From Piscinibacter sp. (GTDB lineage: Bacteria > Pseudomonadota > Gammaproteobacteria > Burkholderiales > Burkholderiaceae_C), in NCBI GenBank assembly GCA_019635485.1, contig JAHBZL010000010.1:1-64000 (forward strand): a stretch of DNA of 64,000 nt, written 5' to 3'. Of the stretch, positions 42,471-51,774 are shown piece by piece. The first letter of the stretch is position 1; every line of letters begins with the position of its first letter. The position numbers and the translations under genes were made by a program. The notes beneath the pieces are model-generated. The model was not told the DNA's origin, searched no databases, and saw only the letters and a list, made by a program, of their open reading frames with translations.

Positions 42471-43502
42471 ATGGAATTCTTCCGCATCCGACGCGACATC
42501 CCGTTCATGCGCCATGCGCTGGTGCTGAACGTCATCTCGGCCGTGACCTTCCTCGCGGCGGTGTTCTTCATCGCCACGCGCGGACTGCACCTGTCGATCG
42601 AGTTCACCGGCGGCACCGTCATCGAGGTCGCCTATCCGAAGGCCGCCGAACTCGAGAAGGTGCGCAAAACCATCGAGGTGATGAACTTCGGCGAGGTGCA
42701 GGTGCAGAACTTCGGCACCTCGCGCGACGTGCTGATCCGTCTGCCGGTGCGCGGCGACGTGAAGCAGAGCGAGGTCGTCGGTCGTGTGTTCGAGGCGCTG
42801 TGCAAGGCCGAGGGCGCGACCGCCGCCTCGAAGCAGGTGACCACCGAGAAGGGCGAATCGGTCAGCAAGGTGGTGTGCGGCGACGACGGTGCCGAGCCCG
42901 TGCGGCTGCAGCGCAGCGAGTTCGTCGGGCCGTCGGTCGGCTCGGAGCTGGCGCGCGACGGCGCCTACGCGCTGCTGGCCACGGTGGCCGGCATCATGCT
43001 CTACCTCGCCTTCCGCTTCGAGTGGAAGTTCTCGGTGGCCGGCATCGTCGCGAACCTGCACGACGTGGTGATCATCGTCGGCTTCTTCGCCTTCTTCCAG
43101 TGGGAGTTCTCGCTCGCGGTGCTGGCCGCGGTGCTGGCGGTGCTGGGCTACTCGGTCAACGAATCGGTCGTCATCTTCGACCGGGTGCGCGAGGCGTTCC
43201 GCAAGTTCCGCAAGCTGTCCCCCCGCGAGGTGATCGACCACGCCATCACCAGCACGATCAGCCGAACGATCATCACGCACGGCAGCACGCTGATGATGGT
43301 GCTGTCGATGTACCTGTTCGGTGGTGCCACGCTGCACTACTTCGCGCTGGCGCTGATGATCGGCATCGTGTTCGGCATCTACTCCTCGGTGTTCGTGGCC
43401 GCGGCGATCGCGATGTGGCTGGGCGTCAAGCGTGAGGACTTGGTGCGACAGGGCCCGGAGAAGACCGACCCGGACGATCCGAACGCCGGGGCCGTGGTGT
43501 AG
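42471..43502 (+). CDS. secF: Protein translocase subunit SecF
   Basis: 343 residues, six helices. LSIEFTGGTVIEV is the conserved first periplasmic motif, followed by VGSELARDGAYALLAT and GYSVNESVVIFDRVREAFRK. It works with SecD as one complex. The C-terminal tail is charged (REDLVRQGPEKTDPDDP) and cytoplasmic. A GAGGAG site overlaps the end of secD, so the genes form one operon with yajC. Confidence 0.97.
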   Translation: MEFFRIRRDIPFMRHALVLNVISAVTFLAAVFFIATRGLHLSIEFTGGTVIEVAYPKAAELEKVRKTIEVMNFGEVQVQNFGTSRDVLIRLPVRGDVKQSEVVGRVFEALCKAEGATAASKQVTTEKGESVSKVVCGDDGAEPVRLQRSEFVGPSVGSELARDGAYALLATVAGIMLYLAFRFEWKFSVAGIVANLHDVVIIVGFFAFFQWEFSLAVLAAVLAVLGYSVNESVVIFDRVREAFRKFRKLSPREVIDHAITSTISRTIITHGSTLMMVLSMYLFGGATLHYFALALMIGIVFGIYSSVFVAAAIAMWLGVKREDLVRQGPEKTDPDDPNAGAVV

Positions 43503-43546
43503 AGTCAGCGGCACCCACCGTCAGGACGCCAGCCACCGACATCCCC

Positions 43547-45847
43547 ATGGCGACGACGCCCGCGAACCAGACCGCGCTGGCCCAGCAGGCCCGCCGCGCC
43601 TATGTCGAGGGCGTTCTGCGCGGGCTGCCGGGCGTGGTGCAAGCGGTCGAGCGTGGCGCCCGGCTGCTGGCCACCCAGGTCGCCGAGCCGCCGGTGGCGG
43701 TGAAGCGGCGCGACGTGGCGACCGATTTCGCCAAGGCGGCGCCCTTCTGGCAGCAGGGCATGACGACGATGATGCGCGGCGCGCTCGGCGGCGGCATGGT
43801 GTCGGCGTCGTTCCCCGGCGACCTGCCGCAGCCGTCCACCCGCGACAAGAATCTCAGCCTGGTCGACGACGACACGATCGAGACCGAGATCGTCAGCTCC
43901 CGCCTCGCGCTGGCGATGATGGACCGCGCCTCCTGGGAGTTCACCGACCTGCGCTCGCGCATCAACCTGCTCGAGAAGCGCGAGGAGCTCGACGGCAACG
44001 ACGCCTTCCGCCCGCACGTGCTGGCGCGGGTGGCGACCGCCTCGTGGCGCTCGGCCGGGCTCGACATGGAGGCCTGGCGCGTGCTGCAGACGGTGCTGCA
44101 CGAGGAGTTTGCCCAGTTCGTCGAAGAGGGTTACCACGAGATCAACCGGTGGCTGGTGCAGCGCCGCGTGTTGCCCGAGGTCGACCTGCGGCCCTACATC
44201 CGGCGCGCGGCGAACTCCGCCTGGGCCGGCCCGGTCAGCGGAGGCGGCGGGGGTGGCGGCAGCAGTTTCGCGGCGTCGCAGACGTCCTCCGGCCATGGCC
44301 GCGGCGGCGTCGGCGAGGAGACGCGCATGATGACGCGCGCCAGCCCGCTGGCCCGCGGCATCGACCACGCCGAGGCGGTGCTGGGCCGCCTGAACAAGCT
44401 GATCGGCCGGCAGCTGCCGGAGTTCGTCGCGACGCGCCAGACCGCCGCCCCGGCCTCGCCGGCGCTGCGCACGGCGATCGCCGACGCGCAGCAGGGCATC
44501 GCCCGGCGCCTGTCGCCGGGCGGGGCGGTGCAGACGGCGGCCGGCGCCGTCAGCACGCCGGCCATGCTGGAGGAACTGCACCAGCGCAAGCAGGCGCTGA
44601 AGCAGGCCGCGACGACGCCGGTCGAGCGGGCGACGATCGAGATCGTCGCGCTGCTGTTCCAGAGCATCCTGACCGAGGAGCGCATTCCGGCGACGGTGCG
44701 GGTGTGGTTCGCGCGGCTGCAGATGCCGGTGCTGCGCGTGGCCGTCAGTGAGCCCGACTTCTTCGCCACCGTCGACCATCCGGCACGCAAGCTGATCGAT
44801 CGCATGGGCGCCTGCGTGATGGGCTTCGATGCCACCGGCCGCGCGGTCGCCGACCTGCTCGAGAAGGAGATCAAGCGCGTCGTGCAGGTCGTCGAGGCCT
44901 ACCCGGACACCGGCCGGCGGGTCTTCCAGACGGTGCTGACCGAGTTCGAGAAGTTCCTCGAGCACTACTTCAAGAACGCCAACGAGGCCACGCGCAAGGG
45001 GGTGTCGCTGGCGCAGCAGGTCGAGCAGCGCGAGACGCTGGCGATCCAGTACACGATCGAGCTGCGCAAGATGCTCAACGAGGTGCCGGTGCAGGAGGGC
45101 GTGCGCGAGTTCCTGTTCCAGGTCTGGGCCGACGTGCTGGCCATGACGGCCGTCAAGGCCGGCGTGCAGAGCGATCAGACCAAGGCGATGAAGCGCGCGG
45201 CCGCCGACCTGATCTGGTCGGCCTCGGCGAAGGTCTCGCGCGAGGAACGCGCCGAGGTGATCCGGCGCCTGCCGCCGCTGCTGAAGACGCTGCGCGACGG
45301 CATGGAGCACGCCGGCCTGCCGCCGGCCAAGCAGGACGAGCACATCCAGCGTCTGAACAACTCGCTGGCCGCCGCCTTCACGGCCAAGGCCGCGGTGATC
45401 CCGCACGAGCGGCTGGAAGAACTGATGGGCCGCCTCGAGACGCTCGAGGAGCTGCTGCCGGACGCCGCCGACGTGGAGATCGACGAGTCCATGGTGCTCG
45501 ACCTGTCGGGCCACGAGAGTTCCGAGCTCGAGGTGGTCGGCGAAGGCGGATCGATGCCGACGCCGGCCATGATCGCCTGGGCGGCCGAACTGCAGGTCGG
45601 CAGCTGGTACATGCTCGACTACCGCGGCCGCAACGAGCAGGTGCAGCTCGCCTGGCAGGGCCTGCGCAAGCAGCTGGCGCTGTTCGTGTCGCCGCAGGGC
45701 CGCGGCATCCTGTTCCAGAAGCATCGCCTCGCGGCCTTCCTGCAGGCCGGCCTGCTGGTGCCCGCGCAGGACGAGTCGCTCACGGTGCGCGCCACGCGCA
45801 GCGCGCTGGCGAAGCTGGACGGCGATCCGAGCCGCCTGCTGAACTGA
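43547..45847 (+). CDS. DUF1631 domain protein
   Basis: 766-residue, mostly helical, cytoplasmic protein matching the DUF1631 family in length and in stretches such as LSLVDDDTIETEIVSSRLA and LLFQSILTEERIPATVRVWF. A Gly/Ser-rich linker (GGGGGGGSSF) near residue 230 separates an N-terminal region from the main domain. The C-terminal part (LQVGSWYMLDYRGRNEQVQL) recalls a PilZ-like segment found in such proteins, which hints at cyclic-di-GMP-linked regulation. No experimental role is known to me. It ends tail to tail with smg. Confidence 0.85.
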   Translation: MATTPANQTALAQQARRAYVEGVLRGLPGVVQAVERGARLLATQVAEPPVAVKRRDVATDFAKAAPFWQQGMTTMMRGALGGGMVSASFPGDLPQPSTRDKNLSLVDDDTIETEIVSSRLALAMMDRASWEFTDLRSRINLLEKREELDGNDAFRPHVLARVATASWRSAGLDMEAWRVLQTVLHEEFAQFVEEGYHEINRWLVQRRVLPEVDLRPYIRRAANSAWAGPVSGGGGGGGSSFAASQTSSGHGRGGVGEETRMMTRASPLARGIDHAEAVLGRLNKLIGRQLPEFVATRQTAAPASPALRTAIADAQQGIARRLSPGGAVQTAAGAVSTPAMLEELHQRKQALKQAATTPVERATIEIVALLFQSILTEERIPATVRVWFARLQMPVLRVAVSEPDFFATVDHPARKLIDRMGACVMGFDATGRAVADLLEKEIKRVVQVVEAYPDTGRRVFQTVLTEFEKFLEHYFKNANEATRKGVSLAQQVEQRETLAIQYTIELRKMLNEVPVQEGVREFLFQVWADVLAMTAVKAGVQSDQTKAMKRAAADLIWSASAKVSREERAEVIRRLPPLLKTLRDGMEHAGLPPAKQDEHIQRLNNSLAAAFTAKAAVIPHERLEELMGRLETLEELLPDAADVEIDESMVLDLSGHESSELEVVGEGGSMPTPAMIAWAAELQVGSWYMLDYRGRNEQVQLAWQGLRKQLALFVSPQGRGILFQKHRLAAFLQAGLLVPAQDESLTVRATRSALAKLDGDPSRLLN

Positions 45848-45874
45848 CGCGCCGCGCGCTCCGGCGCAGCCGGG

Positions 45875-46327
45875 CTAGTGGATCAGCCGGTCTTCAGGCG
45901 CGACGAACAGTTCGTCGAGGATCAGCGCGTCGGGTTCCTCGCCGAGGCTCCAGAAGACCATCAGCACGATGATCTTGAGGTCTTCCAGGTCGATCGGGCC
46001 GCCGTTGATCGCGCTGGCGCGGTCGATCACCATCTCGCGCATCGGCGGCGGCAGCACGCCGGCCGACTCGAGGAAGCTGATGAAGGCGATCGAGTCCTCG
46101 CCGAGATGTTCCTGCTCCTGCGGCGAGTAGACGCGCAGGCTGCCGGTCGCTTGCGCGCCGACGTAGGACTCGGACGCCGTCGCCAGCCCGTCCAGCCAGT
46201 TCAGCGCTTCCTGGATCTCGTCCGACTCGAATCCGACCGAGGACAGCTTGCGGGTCAGCTGGTCATGGTCGGGGCAGGCATCGGGCCGCCAGTAGTTTTC
46301 GTACAGGTAGACCAGAACCTCGAACAT
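45875..46327 (-). CDS. smg: Smg family protein
   Basis: 150 residues beginning MFEVLVYLYENYW, the family signature, then LSSVGFESDEIQEALNWLDG. Smg proteins are small acidic proteins found beside dprA, def and fmt in many proteobacteria; their function is not established. The ATG has no ribosome-binding site, and a TATAGT box lies only 6 bases upstream, so the mRNA may be leaderless. It lies downstream of dprA on the same strand. Confidence 0.93.
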   Translation of the reverse strand: MFEVLVYLYENYWRPDACPDHDQLTRKLSSVGFESDEIQEALNWLDGLATASESYVGAQATGSLRVYSPQEQEHLGEDSIAFISFLESAGVLPPPMREMVIDRASAINGGPIDLEDLKIIVLMVFWSLGEEPDALILDELFVAPEDRLIH

Positions 46328-46333
46328 GAACCC

Positions 46334-46339
46334 ACTATA
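46334..46339 (-). promoter_or_regulatory. -10-like box directly before smg
   Basis: Minus-strand TATAGT is followed by GGGTTC and then the smg ATG. A transcript starting 7 bases after the box would begin at the A of the ATG. The -35 region is weak: the nearest candidate, GTCACA, lies 23 bases upstream. Confidence 0.4.
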
Positions 46340-46381
46340 CCCCAGGGTGGTCGCCCCCGGGGTGTGACGGAGTACGGCCCT

Positions 46382-47506
46382 TCAGGCCTGCCCGACGCGC
46401 TGGAACAACTGCCCGGGCAAACGCACGATGTGGCCCTCCAGCTCGAGTTCGAGCAGCCGGGCGTTCAGGTCGGCGGGCGCGCGGCCGGTGCGATTGACCA
46501 GTTCATCCAGCCCCACCGGGTCGTAGCCCAGCGCCTCCAGCAGCGGGTCGGTGCGGCCCGTCGCGGCGGTGGGGGCCGGAGACTGTGCCACGGCGATGGA
46601 CGTTCCCGGGGACAGTTCGTCGAAGATGTCCTGGACCGTCTCGACCAGCTTCGCCCCCTGCTTGATCAGCGCATGGCAGCCACGCACCTGCGGCGAATTC
46701 ACCGAGCCGGGCATCGCGAAGACCTCCCGCCCGGCTTCGGCGGCGAGCCGGGCCGTGATCAGCGAACCGGACTGCAGGGCCGCCTCGACCACCAGCGTGC
46801 CGCGGCTCAAACCGGCGATCAATCGGTTGCGGGCCGGGAAGTTGGCCGCCAGCGGTGGCATGCCAAGTGAGTATTCGCTGACGATCAATCCCTCTCGTGC
46901 GATGCGGTCGGCCAGTTCGGTGTGCTGACGAGGGTAGGTGGAGTCCAGCCCGGTGCCGACCACGGCGATGGTGCTGCCCGGGCCGTCCAGCGCGCCGGCG
47001 TGCGCCGCGCCGTCGATACCCAGCGCCAGGCCGGACACGACACACCAGCCAGCCTCGCTCAGCGCGCGCCCGAAGGCGGTCGCCTGCGTGCGGCCGTGCG
47101 GCGTCGGGTTGCGGCTGCCGACGATCGCCAGCGCGGGCGCCGACAGGAGTTCCCGCCGCCCGGCCACGTGCAGCAGCAGTGGCGGATCGGCGGTCTGCAG
47201 CAAGGCGCCGGGGTAGGCGGGATCGTCCAGCGCGACGATCGCGCGCGATGCCTGACGGTGCAGCCAGGACCAGGTGCGTTCGAGCAGGGCATCGAAGCCC
47301 TCCGGCGCGGTGGCCAGCGCCTTGGCCGGACCGGCCGCCATCACCACGTCGCGGCGTGCCGCGGAGGAGGCGCGCAGCACCGCCTCGGGGGCGCCGAAGG
47401 CCGCGAGCAGACGGCGCGCCGATTCGCGGCCGACGCCGGGAGTGCAGGCCAGCCGCAGCCAGGCCGCGAGTTCGTCGCGGTCCCAGGCGCGCGCCGGGCC
47501 GGTCAT
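46382..47506 (-). CDS. dprA: DNA-processing protein DprA
   Basis: 374 residues. An N-terminal SAM-like region (TPGVGRESARRLLAAF) is followed by the Rossmann-fold core: LAIVGSRNPTPHGRTQATAF, VVSGLALGIDGAAHAGAL, and FPARNRLIAGLSRGTLVVEA. The C-terminal winged helix (DELVNRTGRAPADLNARLLE) is present. DprA loads RecA on incoming single strands during natural transformation. It lies 16 bases downstream of the LysM gene and 54 bases upstream of smg. Confidence 0.95.
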   Translation of the reverse strand: MTGPARAWDRDELAAWLRLACTPGVGRESARRLLAAFGAPEAVLRASSAARRDVVMAAGPAKALATAPEGFDALLERTWSWLHRQASRAIVALDDPAYPGALLQTADPPLLLHVAGRRELLSAPALAIVGSRNPTPHGRTQATAFGRALSEAGWCVVSGLALGIDGAAHAGALDGPGSTIAVVGTGLDSTYPRQHTELADRIAREGLIVSEYSLGMPPLAANFPARNRLIAGLSRGTLVVEAALQSGSLITARLAAEAGREVFAMPGSVNSPQVRGCHALIKQGAKLVETVQDIFDELSPGTSIAVAQSPAPTAATGRTDPLLEALGYDPVGLDELVNRTGRAPADLNARLLELELEGHIVRLPGQLFQRVGQA

Positions 47507-47522
47507 GGCGGCCCGGGCGGGA

Positions 47523-48680
47523 TCAGGGCTGCGAGAAGCGGTCGCCGGCCTGGACCGGTTCCTTGACCGAGAGGATCAGCGCGTAAGACATGCGGTCGAA
47601 CACGCGGAACACGAACAGCAGACCATGCCGCTCGTCGGGCAGCTTGATGGTCGGGCGCGACGGGTCGGTCTTGTCCAGCACCTTCGCACCGGTGCGCCAC
47701 AACGCCAGCACGTGGCCGCGCTCCATGCCGTCGTTGCTGCCCTTGTTCAGCGACACGATCTGGTTCTGGCCCGCGGTGAGCGCGTCACCGTAGATCGACA
47801 CGATGTAGCCGTCCATCGCGCCCTGCGGCGCGTGCGGTGCGTAGTTCGTGTACTCGCGCGCGGGCGCCGGGGCCAGGCGGTCGCCCACGTTGGCTTCCTG
47901 CTTCACGCCGGTGACGGAGAAGGTGGCCGGAATGATCTCCGGCTTGCCGTCCGCGCCGGTGCGCGTCTCGCCCTGGCGCGCGTACTCGGCGGCGCCGACA
48001 TAGGTGGCCTCGTAGCCGAGCACCTCCTTGGTGATCGGGTCACGCAGCGGCTTGGGCTCGCGGAAGATGCGGAAGTCCTTCTGCAGCGGGATGTCGCCTC
48101 GCACGTACGCGTTGTCGCCCTTGCCGAGCAGCACGCGGCCCTCCGGGGTGGCAACGATCCGCGGGGCCGTCGCCAGTTCGTTGCCCTGGAAGATCACGGC
48201 CTCGTTCAGGAATGGCTCGATCAGGTGGAACGGGATCGACGGGATCGAGCCGTCGTCCAGCGACGTCGCCCGCACACGCGGCGACAGCTTCACCGTGCCG
48301 TCGGCGAGCTGCTGGCCGACGCGCAGGCGCGCGCGACCGCCGGACTTGTCGAGGTAGAGGATCTGGCCCGGGAAGATCAGGTGCGGGTTGCGGATCTGGT
48401 CGAGGTTCATGCCCCACAGCTCCGGCCAGCGCCACGGGCTCGTCAGGTACAGCTTGGAGATGTCCCACAGCGTGTCGCCGCGCTTGACGGTGTAGGTGTC
48501 CGGCGCGTTGGGCGCCAGCTCCGACAGCGGGACGCCGGCCTGCGCCACCTGCTGGGCGGTGCCGCGCTGCTGCGGCGTCACCGGGTAATTGACGGCGGCC
48601 GCCGGCACGCTGAACGCCGCCGCGACCAGCGCGACAGCACCCGCGAGGGCAGGGAAGGGCAGGGGCTGGCGACGCTTCAT
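47523..48680 (-). CDS. LysM domain-containing exported protein
   Basis: 385 residues with a signal peptide (LAGAVALVAAAFSVPAAA). One LysM domain (YTVKRGDTLWDISKLYL, then NPHLIFPGQILYL) near residue 65 binds peptidoglycan. The remaining 280 residues are a conserved but unnamed beta-rich region. Proteins of this kind lie upstream of dprA in Burkholderiales. The ATG at 48680 begins a normal signal; a longer frame upstream has none. It is divergent from def across a 238-base gap. Confidence 0.9.
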   Translation of the reverse strand: MKRRQPLPFPALAGAVALVAAAFSVPAAAVNYPVTPQQRGTAQQVAQAGVPLSELAPNAPDTYTVKRGDTLWDISKLYLTSPWRWPELWGMNLDQIRNPHLIFPGQILYLDKSGGRARLRVGQQLADGTVKLSPRVRATSLDDGSIPSIPFHLIEPFLNEAVIFQGNELATAPRIVATPEGRVLLGKGDNAYVRGDIPLQKDFRIFREPKPLRDPITKEVLGYEATYVGAAEYARQGETRTGADGKPEIIPATFSVTGVKQEANVGDRLAPAPAREYTNYAPHAPQGAMDGYIVSIYGDALTAGQNQIVSLNKGSNDGMERGHVLALWRTGAKVLDKTDPSRPTIKLPDERHGLLFVFRVFDRMSYALILSVKEPVQAGDRFSQP

Positions 48681-48845
48681 GGGGTCGGGTCTCCGGGGCG
48701 CTTCGAGCGGGCGGTCGCGCGGTGGGGTTACTGAGCCGAAGCGCTCCGGGGTCCGGCACGGTTCGGCGAAAATCCTCATACAGTTTCGTAGATTCTGCCG
48801 GTAAACCATTGATATCGCAACGAAACTGGCTCCGCTTGCGCCGGG

Positions 48846-48863
48846 GTGTGAGGCCTGTCACAC
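48846..48863. promoter_or_regulatory. CRP-type palindrome GTGTGA-N6-TCACAC
   Basis: Perfect 6-base arms around GGCCTG; the core TGTGA-N6-TCACA is the exact consensus half-site arrangement of CRP/Vfr-type regulators. It lies 55 bases before the def start and 165 bases before the LysM gene start. A pattern match only. Confidence 0.5.
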
Positions 48864-48872
48864 ACTCGTTCG

Positions 48873-48889
48873 TTGTGAACGTTCCACAA
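48873..48889. promoter_or_regulatory. Inverted repeat TTGTG-N7-CACAA
   Basis: Perfect 5-base arms around AACGTTC, 29 bases before the def start. It is separate from the CRP-type site 9 bases upstream. Could be a second operator or part of the def promoter. Confidence 0.35.
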
Positions 48890-48918
48890 GCGGTTCGGGC
48901 AGAATCGAATGGATACAT

Positions 48919-49431
48919 ATGGCCCGCCTGAACATCCTCCGCTATCCCGATCCGCGCCTGCACACCGTCGCCCAGCCGGTGCTGCAGGTCGACGATCGCA
49001 TCCGCACCCTCGTCGACGACATGCTCGAGACGATGTACGCCGCCGATGGCGTCGGGCTGGCCGCGACGCAGGTCGACGTGCACGAGCGCGTGATCGTCAT
49101 CGACACCTCGGAAGAGCGCGACGAGCCGCGCGTGCTGATCAACCCGGAACTGGTCGCGCGCAGCGAGGAGATGACCTTCGCCGACGAGGGATGCCTGTCG
49201 GTGCCGCAGATCTACGACAAGGTGCAGCGCCATGCCCGAGTGACCGTCCGGGCGCTGAACCGCGCCGGCGAGACCTGGCAGTTCGACGCCGAGGGCCTGC
49301 TGGCGATCTGCGTGCAACACGAGATGGATCACCTGCTGGGCAAGGTGTTCGTCGAATACCTGAGCCCCCTCAAGCGCGACCGCATCAAGACCAAGATGCT
49401 GAAGAAATCGCGCGACGAAGCTCGCGCGTAG
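48919..49431 (+). CDS. def: Peptide deformylase
   Basis: 170-residue metal enzyme that removes the formyl group from new proteins. The three family motifs are present: [15 protein letters not shown] (metal-binding Cys) and HEMDHLLG (two metal-binding His and the catalytic Glu). The basic C-terminal tail ([19 protein letters not shown]) is usual. fmt starts 6 bases after the stop, the classic def-fmt pair. Confidence 0.97.
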   Translation: MARLNILRYPDPRLHTVAQPVLQVDDRIRTLVDDMLETMYAADGVGLAATQVDVHERVIVIDTSEERDEPRVLINPELVARSEEMTFADEGCLSVPQIYDKVQRHARVTVRALNRAGETWQFDAEGLLAICVQHEMDHLLGKVFVEYLSPLKRDRIKTKMLKKSRDEARA

Positions 49432-49437
49432 CCCGCG

Positions 49438-50397
49438 ATGCGTGTCGCCTTCGCGGGCACGCCCGAGTTCGCGCGGGTCGCGCTAGAACGGCTGCACGCA
49501 GCGGGCTTCACGATCCCGCTCGTGCTGACGCAGCCTGACCGCCCCGCGGGCCGCGGCATGAAGCTCCAGGCTTCGGCGGTGAAGCAGTTCGCGCAGGCCC
49601 ATGGCCTGCCGCTTTCCCAGCCGCGCAGCCTGCGGCTGGACGGGCGTTTCGCCGAAGATGCCGCCGCGGCGCGGCAGGCGCTGCTCGACGCTCGACCCGA
49701 CGTGCTGGTGGTCGCGGCCTACGGGCTGATCCTGCCGGCGTGGGTGCTGGACCTGCCGCCGCGCGGCGGGCTGAACATCCATGCGTCGCTGCTGCCGCGC
49801 TGGCGCGGCGCGGCACCGATCCAGCGCGCCATCGAGGCGGGCGACGCAAGCACCGGCATCACCATCATGCAGATGGATGTCGGCCTCGACACCGGCGACA
49901 TGCTGCTCGTGGAGTCACTGACGATCGGCGCCGAGGACACCAGCGCCTCGTTGCACGACCGGCTCGCACTGCTCGGCGGCCGGCTGATCGTCGAGGCGCT
50001 CGAACTGGCCGCCTGCGGAGGGCTGCCGCGCACGCCGCAGCCGGCCGAAGGCGTGACCTACGCGCACAAGATCGAGAAGGCCGAGGCGCCGATCGACTGG
50101 CGGCGGCCGGCCGCCGAGATCGAGCGGCGACTGCGCGCCTTCGACCCGTTCCCGGGCGCCACCACCAACCTCGCGGGCGAGCCGATCAAGTGCTGGCGCG
50201 CCACCCTCGGCACCGGTTCCGGGGAGCCCGGGGAGATCCTGGCGGTCGGCCCGGCGGGCATCGAGGTGGCCTGCGGTGGGGGCTCGCTCCGGCTGACCGA
50301 ACTGCAGCGCGCCGGCGGCAAGCGCCAGCCGGCGGCCGTGTTTCTGCAAGGCAAAGCGCCCCTTCCCGGCATGCACCTGGAATCCGCGCCGGATTGA
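49438..50397 (+). CDS. fmt: Methionyl-tRNA formyltransferase
   Basis: 319 residues. It formylates initiator Met-tRNA using 10-formyl-tetrahydrofolate. The N-terminal catalytic domain shows [34 protein letters not shown] (catalytic His and the SLLPRWRG loop) and [11 protein letters not shown] (catalytic Asp). The C-terminal OB-fold domain follows from about residue 205. Short spacing to def implies one transcript. Confidence 0.97.
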   Translation: MRVAFAGTPEFARVALERLHAAGFTIPLVLTQPDRPAGRGMKLQASAVKQFAQAHGLPLSQPRSLRLDGRFAEDAAAARQALLDARPDVLVVAAYGLILPAWVLDLPPRGGLNIHASLLPRWRGAAPIQRAIEAGDASTGITIMQMDVGLDTGDMLLVESLTIGAEDTSASLHDRLALLGGRLIVEALELAACGGLPRTPQPAEGVTYAHKIEKAEAPIDWRRPAAEIERRLRAFDPFPGATTNLAGEPIKCWRATLGTGSGEPGEILAVGPAGIEVACGGGSLRLTELQRAGGKRQPAAVFLQGKAPLPGMHLESAPD

Positions 50398-50460
50398 ACT
50401 CCGCCGGGCGGGCCGCATCTACGGCAGGTCCTCATCGGAGTCGTCGGAGAACCACGCCAA

Positions 50461-51303
50461 ATGTTCAACCTGCTGAAGACCGCCGTGCTGATGGCGGCCA
50501 TCACCGCCCTGTTCATGGCCATCGGCGCGCTGATCGGCGGGCGCGCGGGAATGATGGTGGCGCTCGTCATCGCGCTGGGCATGAACTTCTTCAGCTACTG
50601 GTTCTCGGACAAGCTGGTGCTGCGCATGTACAACGCGCGCGAAGTCGATGCGAGTTCGGCGCCGCAGTTCTACGCGATGGTGCAGGAGCTGGCGCAGAAG
50701 GCCGGCCTGCCGATGCCGCGTGTCTACATCATCGACGAGCAGGCGCCGAACGCCTTCGCGACCGGGCGCAACCCGCAGCATGCGGCCGTCGCCGCCACGA
50801 CCGGCATCATGCGCGTGCTGAGTGCGCGCGAGCTGCGAGGCGTGATGGCGCACGAGCTGGCGCACGTCAAGCACCGCGACATCCTGATCAGCACCGTCAG
50901 CGCGACGATGGCCGGGGCGATCTCGATGCTGGCCAATTCCGCGATGTTCTTCGGCGGCCGCGACAGCGAAGGCCGCACAACCAACCCGATCGTCGGCCTG
51001 CTGGTGATGCTGCTCGCCCCGCTGGCGGCCAGCCTGATCCAGATGGCGATCAGCCGCGCGCGCGAGTTCGAGGCCGATCGCGGCGGGGCCGAGATCTCCG
51101 GCGACCCGCGTGCGTTGGCCTCTGCGCTCGAGAAGATCCACGCCTATGCCCGCGGCATTCCGCTGGCGGCGGCCGAGCGTCATCCGGAGACGGCGCAGAT
51201 GATGATCATGAACCCGCTGCGCGGCGGCGGGCTGCGCGGTCTGTTCTCGACCCACCCGGCCACCGAGGAGCGGGTCGAGCGCCTGCTGGCGATGGCGCAG
51301 TGA
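50461..51303 (+). CDS. htpX: Zinc metalloprotease HtpX
   Basis: 280-residue M48-family membrane protease that degrades misfolded membrane proteins. Two N-terminal helices ([20 protein letters not shown] and [19 protein letters not shown]) are followed by the active site [10 protein letters not shown] and the third zinc ligand, the Glu in [12 protein letters not shown]. Two further helices lie between these motifs. It follows fmt after 63 bases and ends with DprA-cluster order typical of Burkholderiales. Confidence 0.96.
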   Translation: MFNLLKTAVLMAAITALFMAIGALIGGRAGMMVALVIALGMNFFSYWFSDKLVLRMYNAREVDASSAPQFYAMVQELAQKAGLPMPRVYIIDEQAPNAFATGRNPQHAAVAATTGIMRVLSARELRGVMAHELAHVKHRDILISTVSATMAGAISMLANSAMFFGGRDSEGRTTNPIVGLLVMLLAPLAASLIQMAISRAREFEADRGGAEISGDPRALASALEKIHAYARGIPLAAAERHPETAQMMIMNPLRGGGLRGLFSTHPATEERVERLLAMAQ

Positions 51304-51374
51304 GGCAGGGCGGGGGCGTCGGCCCCCGTCGCCGGCCTCAAGTCCTTGCCCCGGCCGCCGATATGCCGGGAACC

Positions 51375-51752
51375 ATGCGCTCTGCCCTGCTCGCCACCCT
51401 GCTGCTCGCCACACTGGCCGGCTGCGACATGCTGGGCATCGACTCGCCCGAGAAGATCGCCGCCGCGCGTGATGCGGATGGCCGCGCGATCGGCGGCGCC
51501 TGCCGGCACGCCGGACGGGCGATCGAGGACTGCTACGCGCTGAACAAGAAGGCCGACCGGGCCGCGGTGTTCGCCGGCTGGCGCGACATGAACGACTACA
51601 TGCGCGAGAACAAGATCGACGAGGTGCGCCCGCAGATCGCCGGCGCCGCCGCGACCCCGGCGAAGGCCGCCGACGACGAGGAACCGGCGCCGGAGAAGGC
51701 CAAGCCCAAGGGCGAAGCGGGCAAGCACAAGGTCAAGCCGCGGGACGCCTGA
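51375..51752 (+). CDS. Small putative lipoprotein
   Basis: About 125 residues. A lipoprotein signal (MRSALLATLLLATLAGC) leads to a mature helical region with two Cys residues (GGACRHAGRAIEDCYALNKK) and a Pro/Lys/Glu-rich tail. The pattern of a Cys pair spaced by nine residues in a short helix suggests a disulfide hairpin. No named family. An ATG at 51363 is an alternative start. It stands between htpX and azlC; a GGGGGC/GCCCCC hairpin without a T-tract lies upstream at 51312-51327. Confidence 0.75.
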   Translation: MRSALLATLLLATLAGCDMLGIDSPEKIAAARDADGRAIGGACRHAGRAIEDCYALNKKADRAAVFAGWRDMNDYMRENKIDEVRPQIAGAAATPAKAADDEEPAPEKAKPKGEAGKHKVKPRDA

Positions 51753-51774
51753 GCCCAGCCCGCACAATGCGCGC

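Larger units (their letters stand above)
48681..48918. promoter_or_regulatory. Divergent promoter region LysM gene / def
   Basis: No gene in this 238-base gap. It holds two inverted repeats near the def side (48846-48863 and 48873-48889). The middle (48770-48830) is fairly AT-rich, with TACAGTTTCGTAGATTCTG, and may contain promoter elements, but no clear consensus pair was found. Confidence 0.45.

Noticed and set aside
51312-51327. GGGGGC/GCCCCC hairpin after htpX as a terminator
   Set aside because: No T-tract follows it, so intrinsic termination is not supported.
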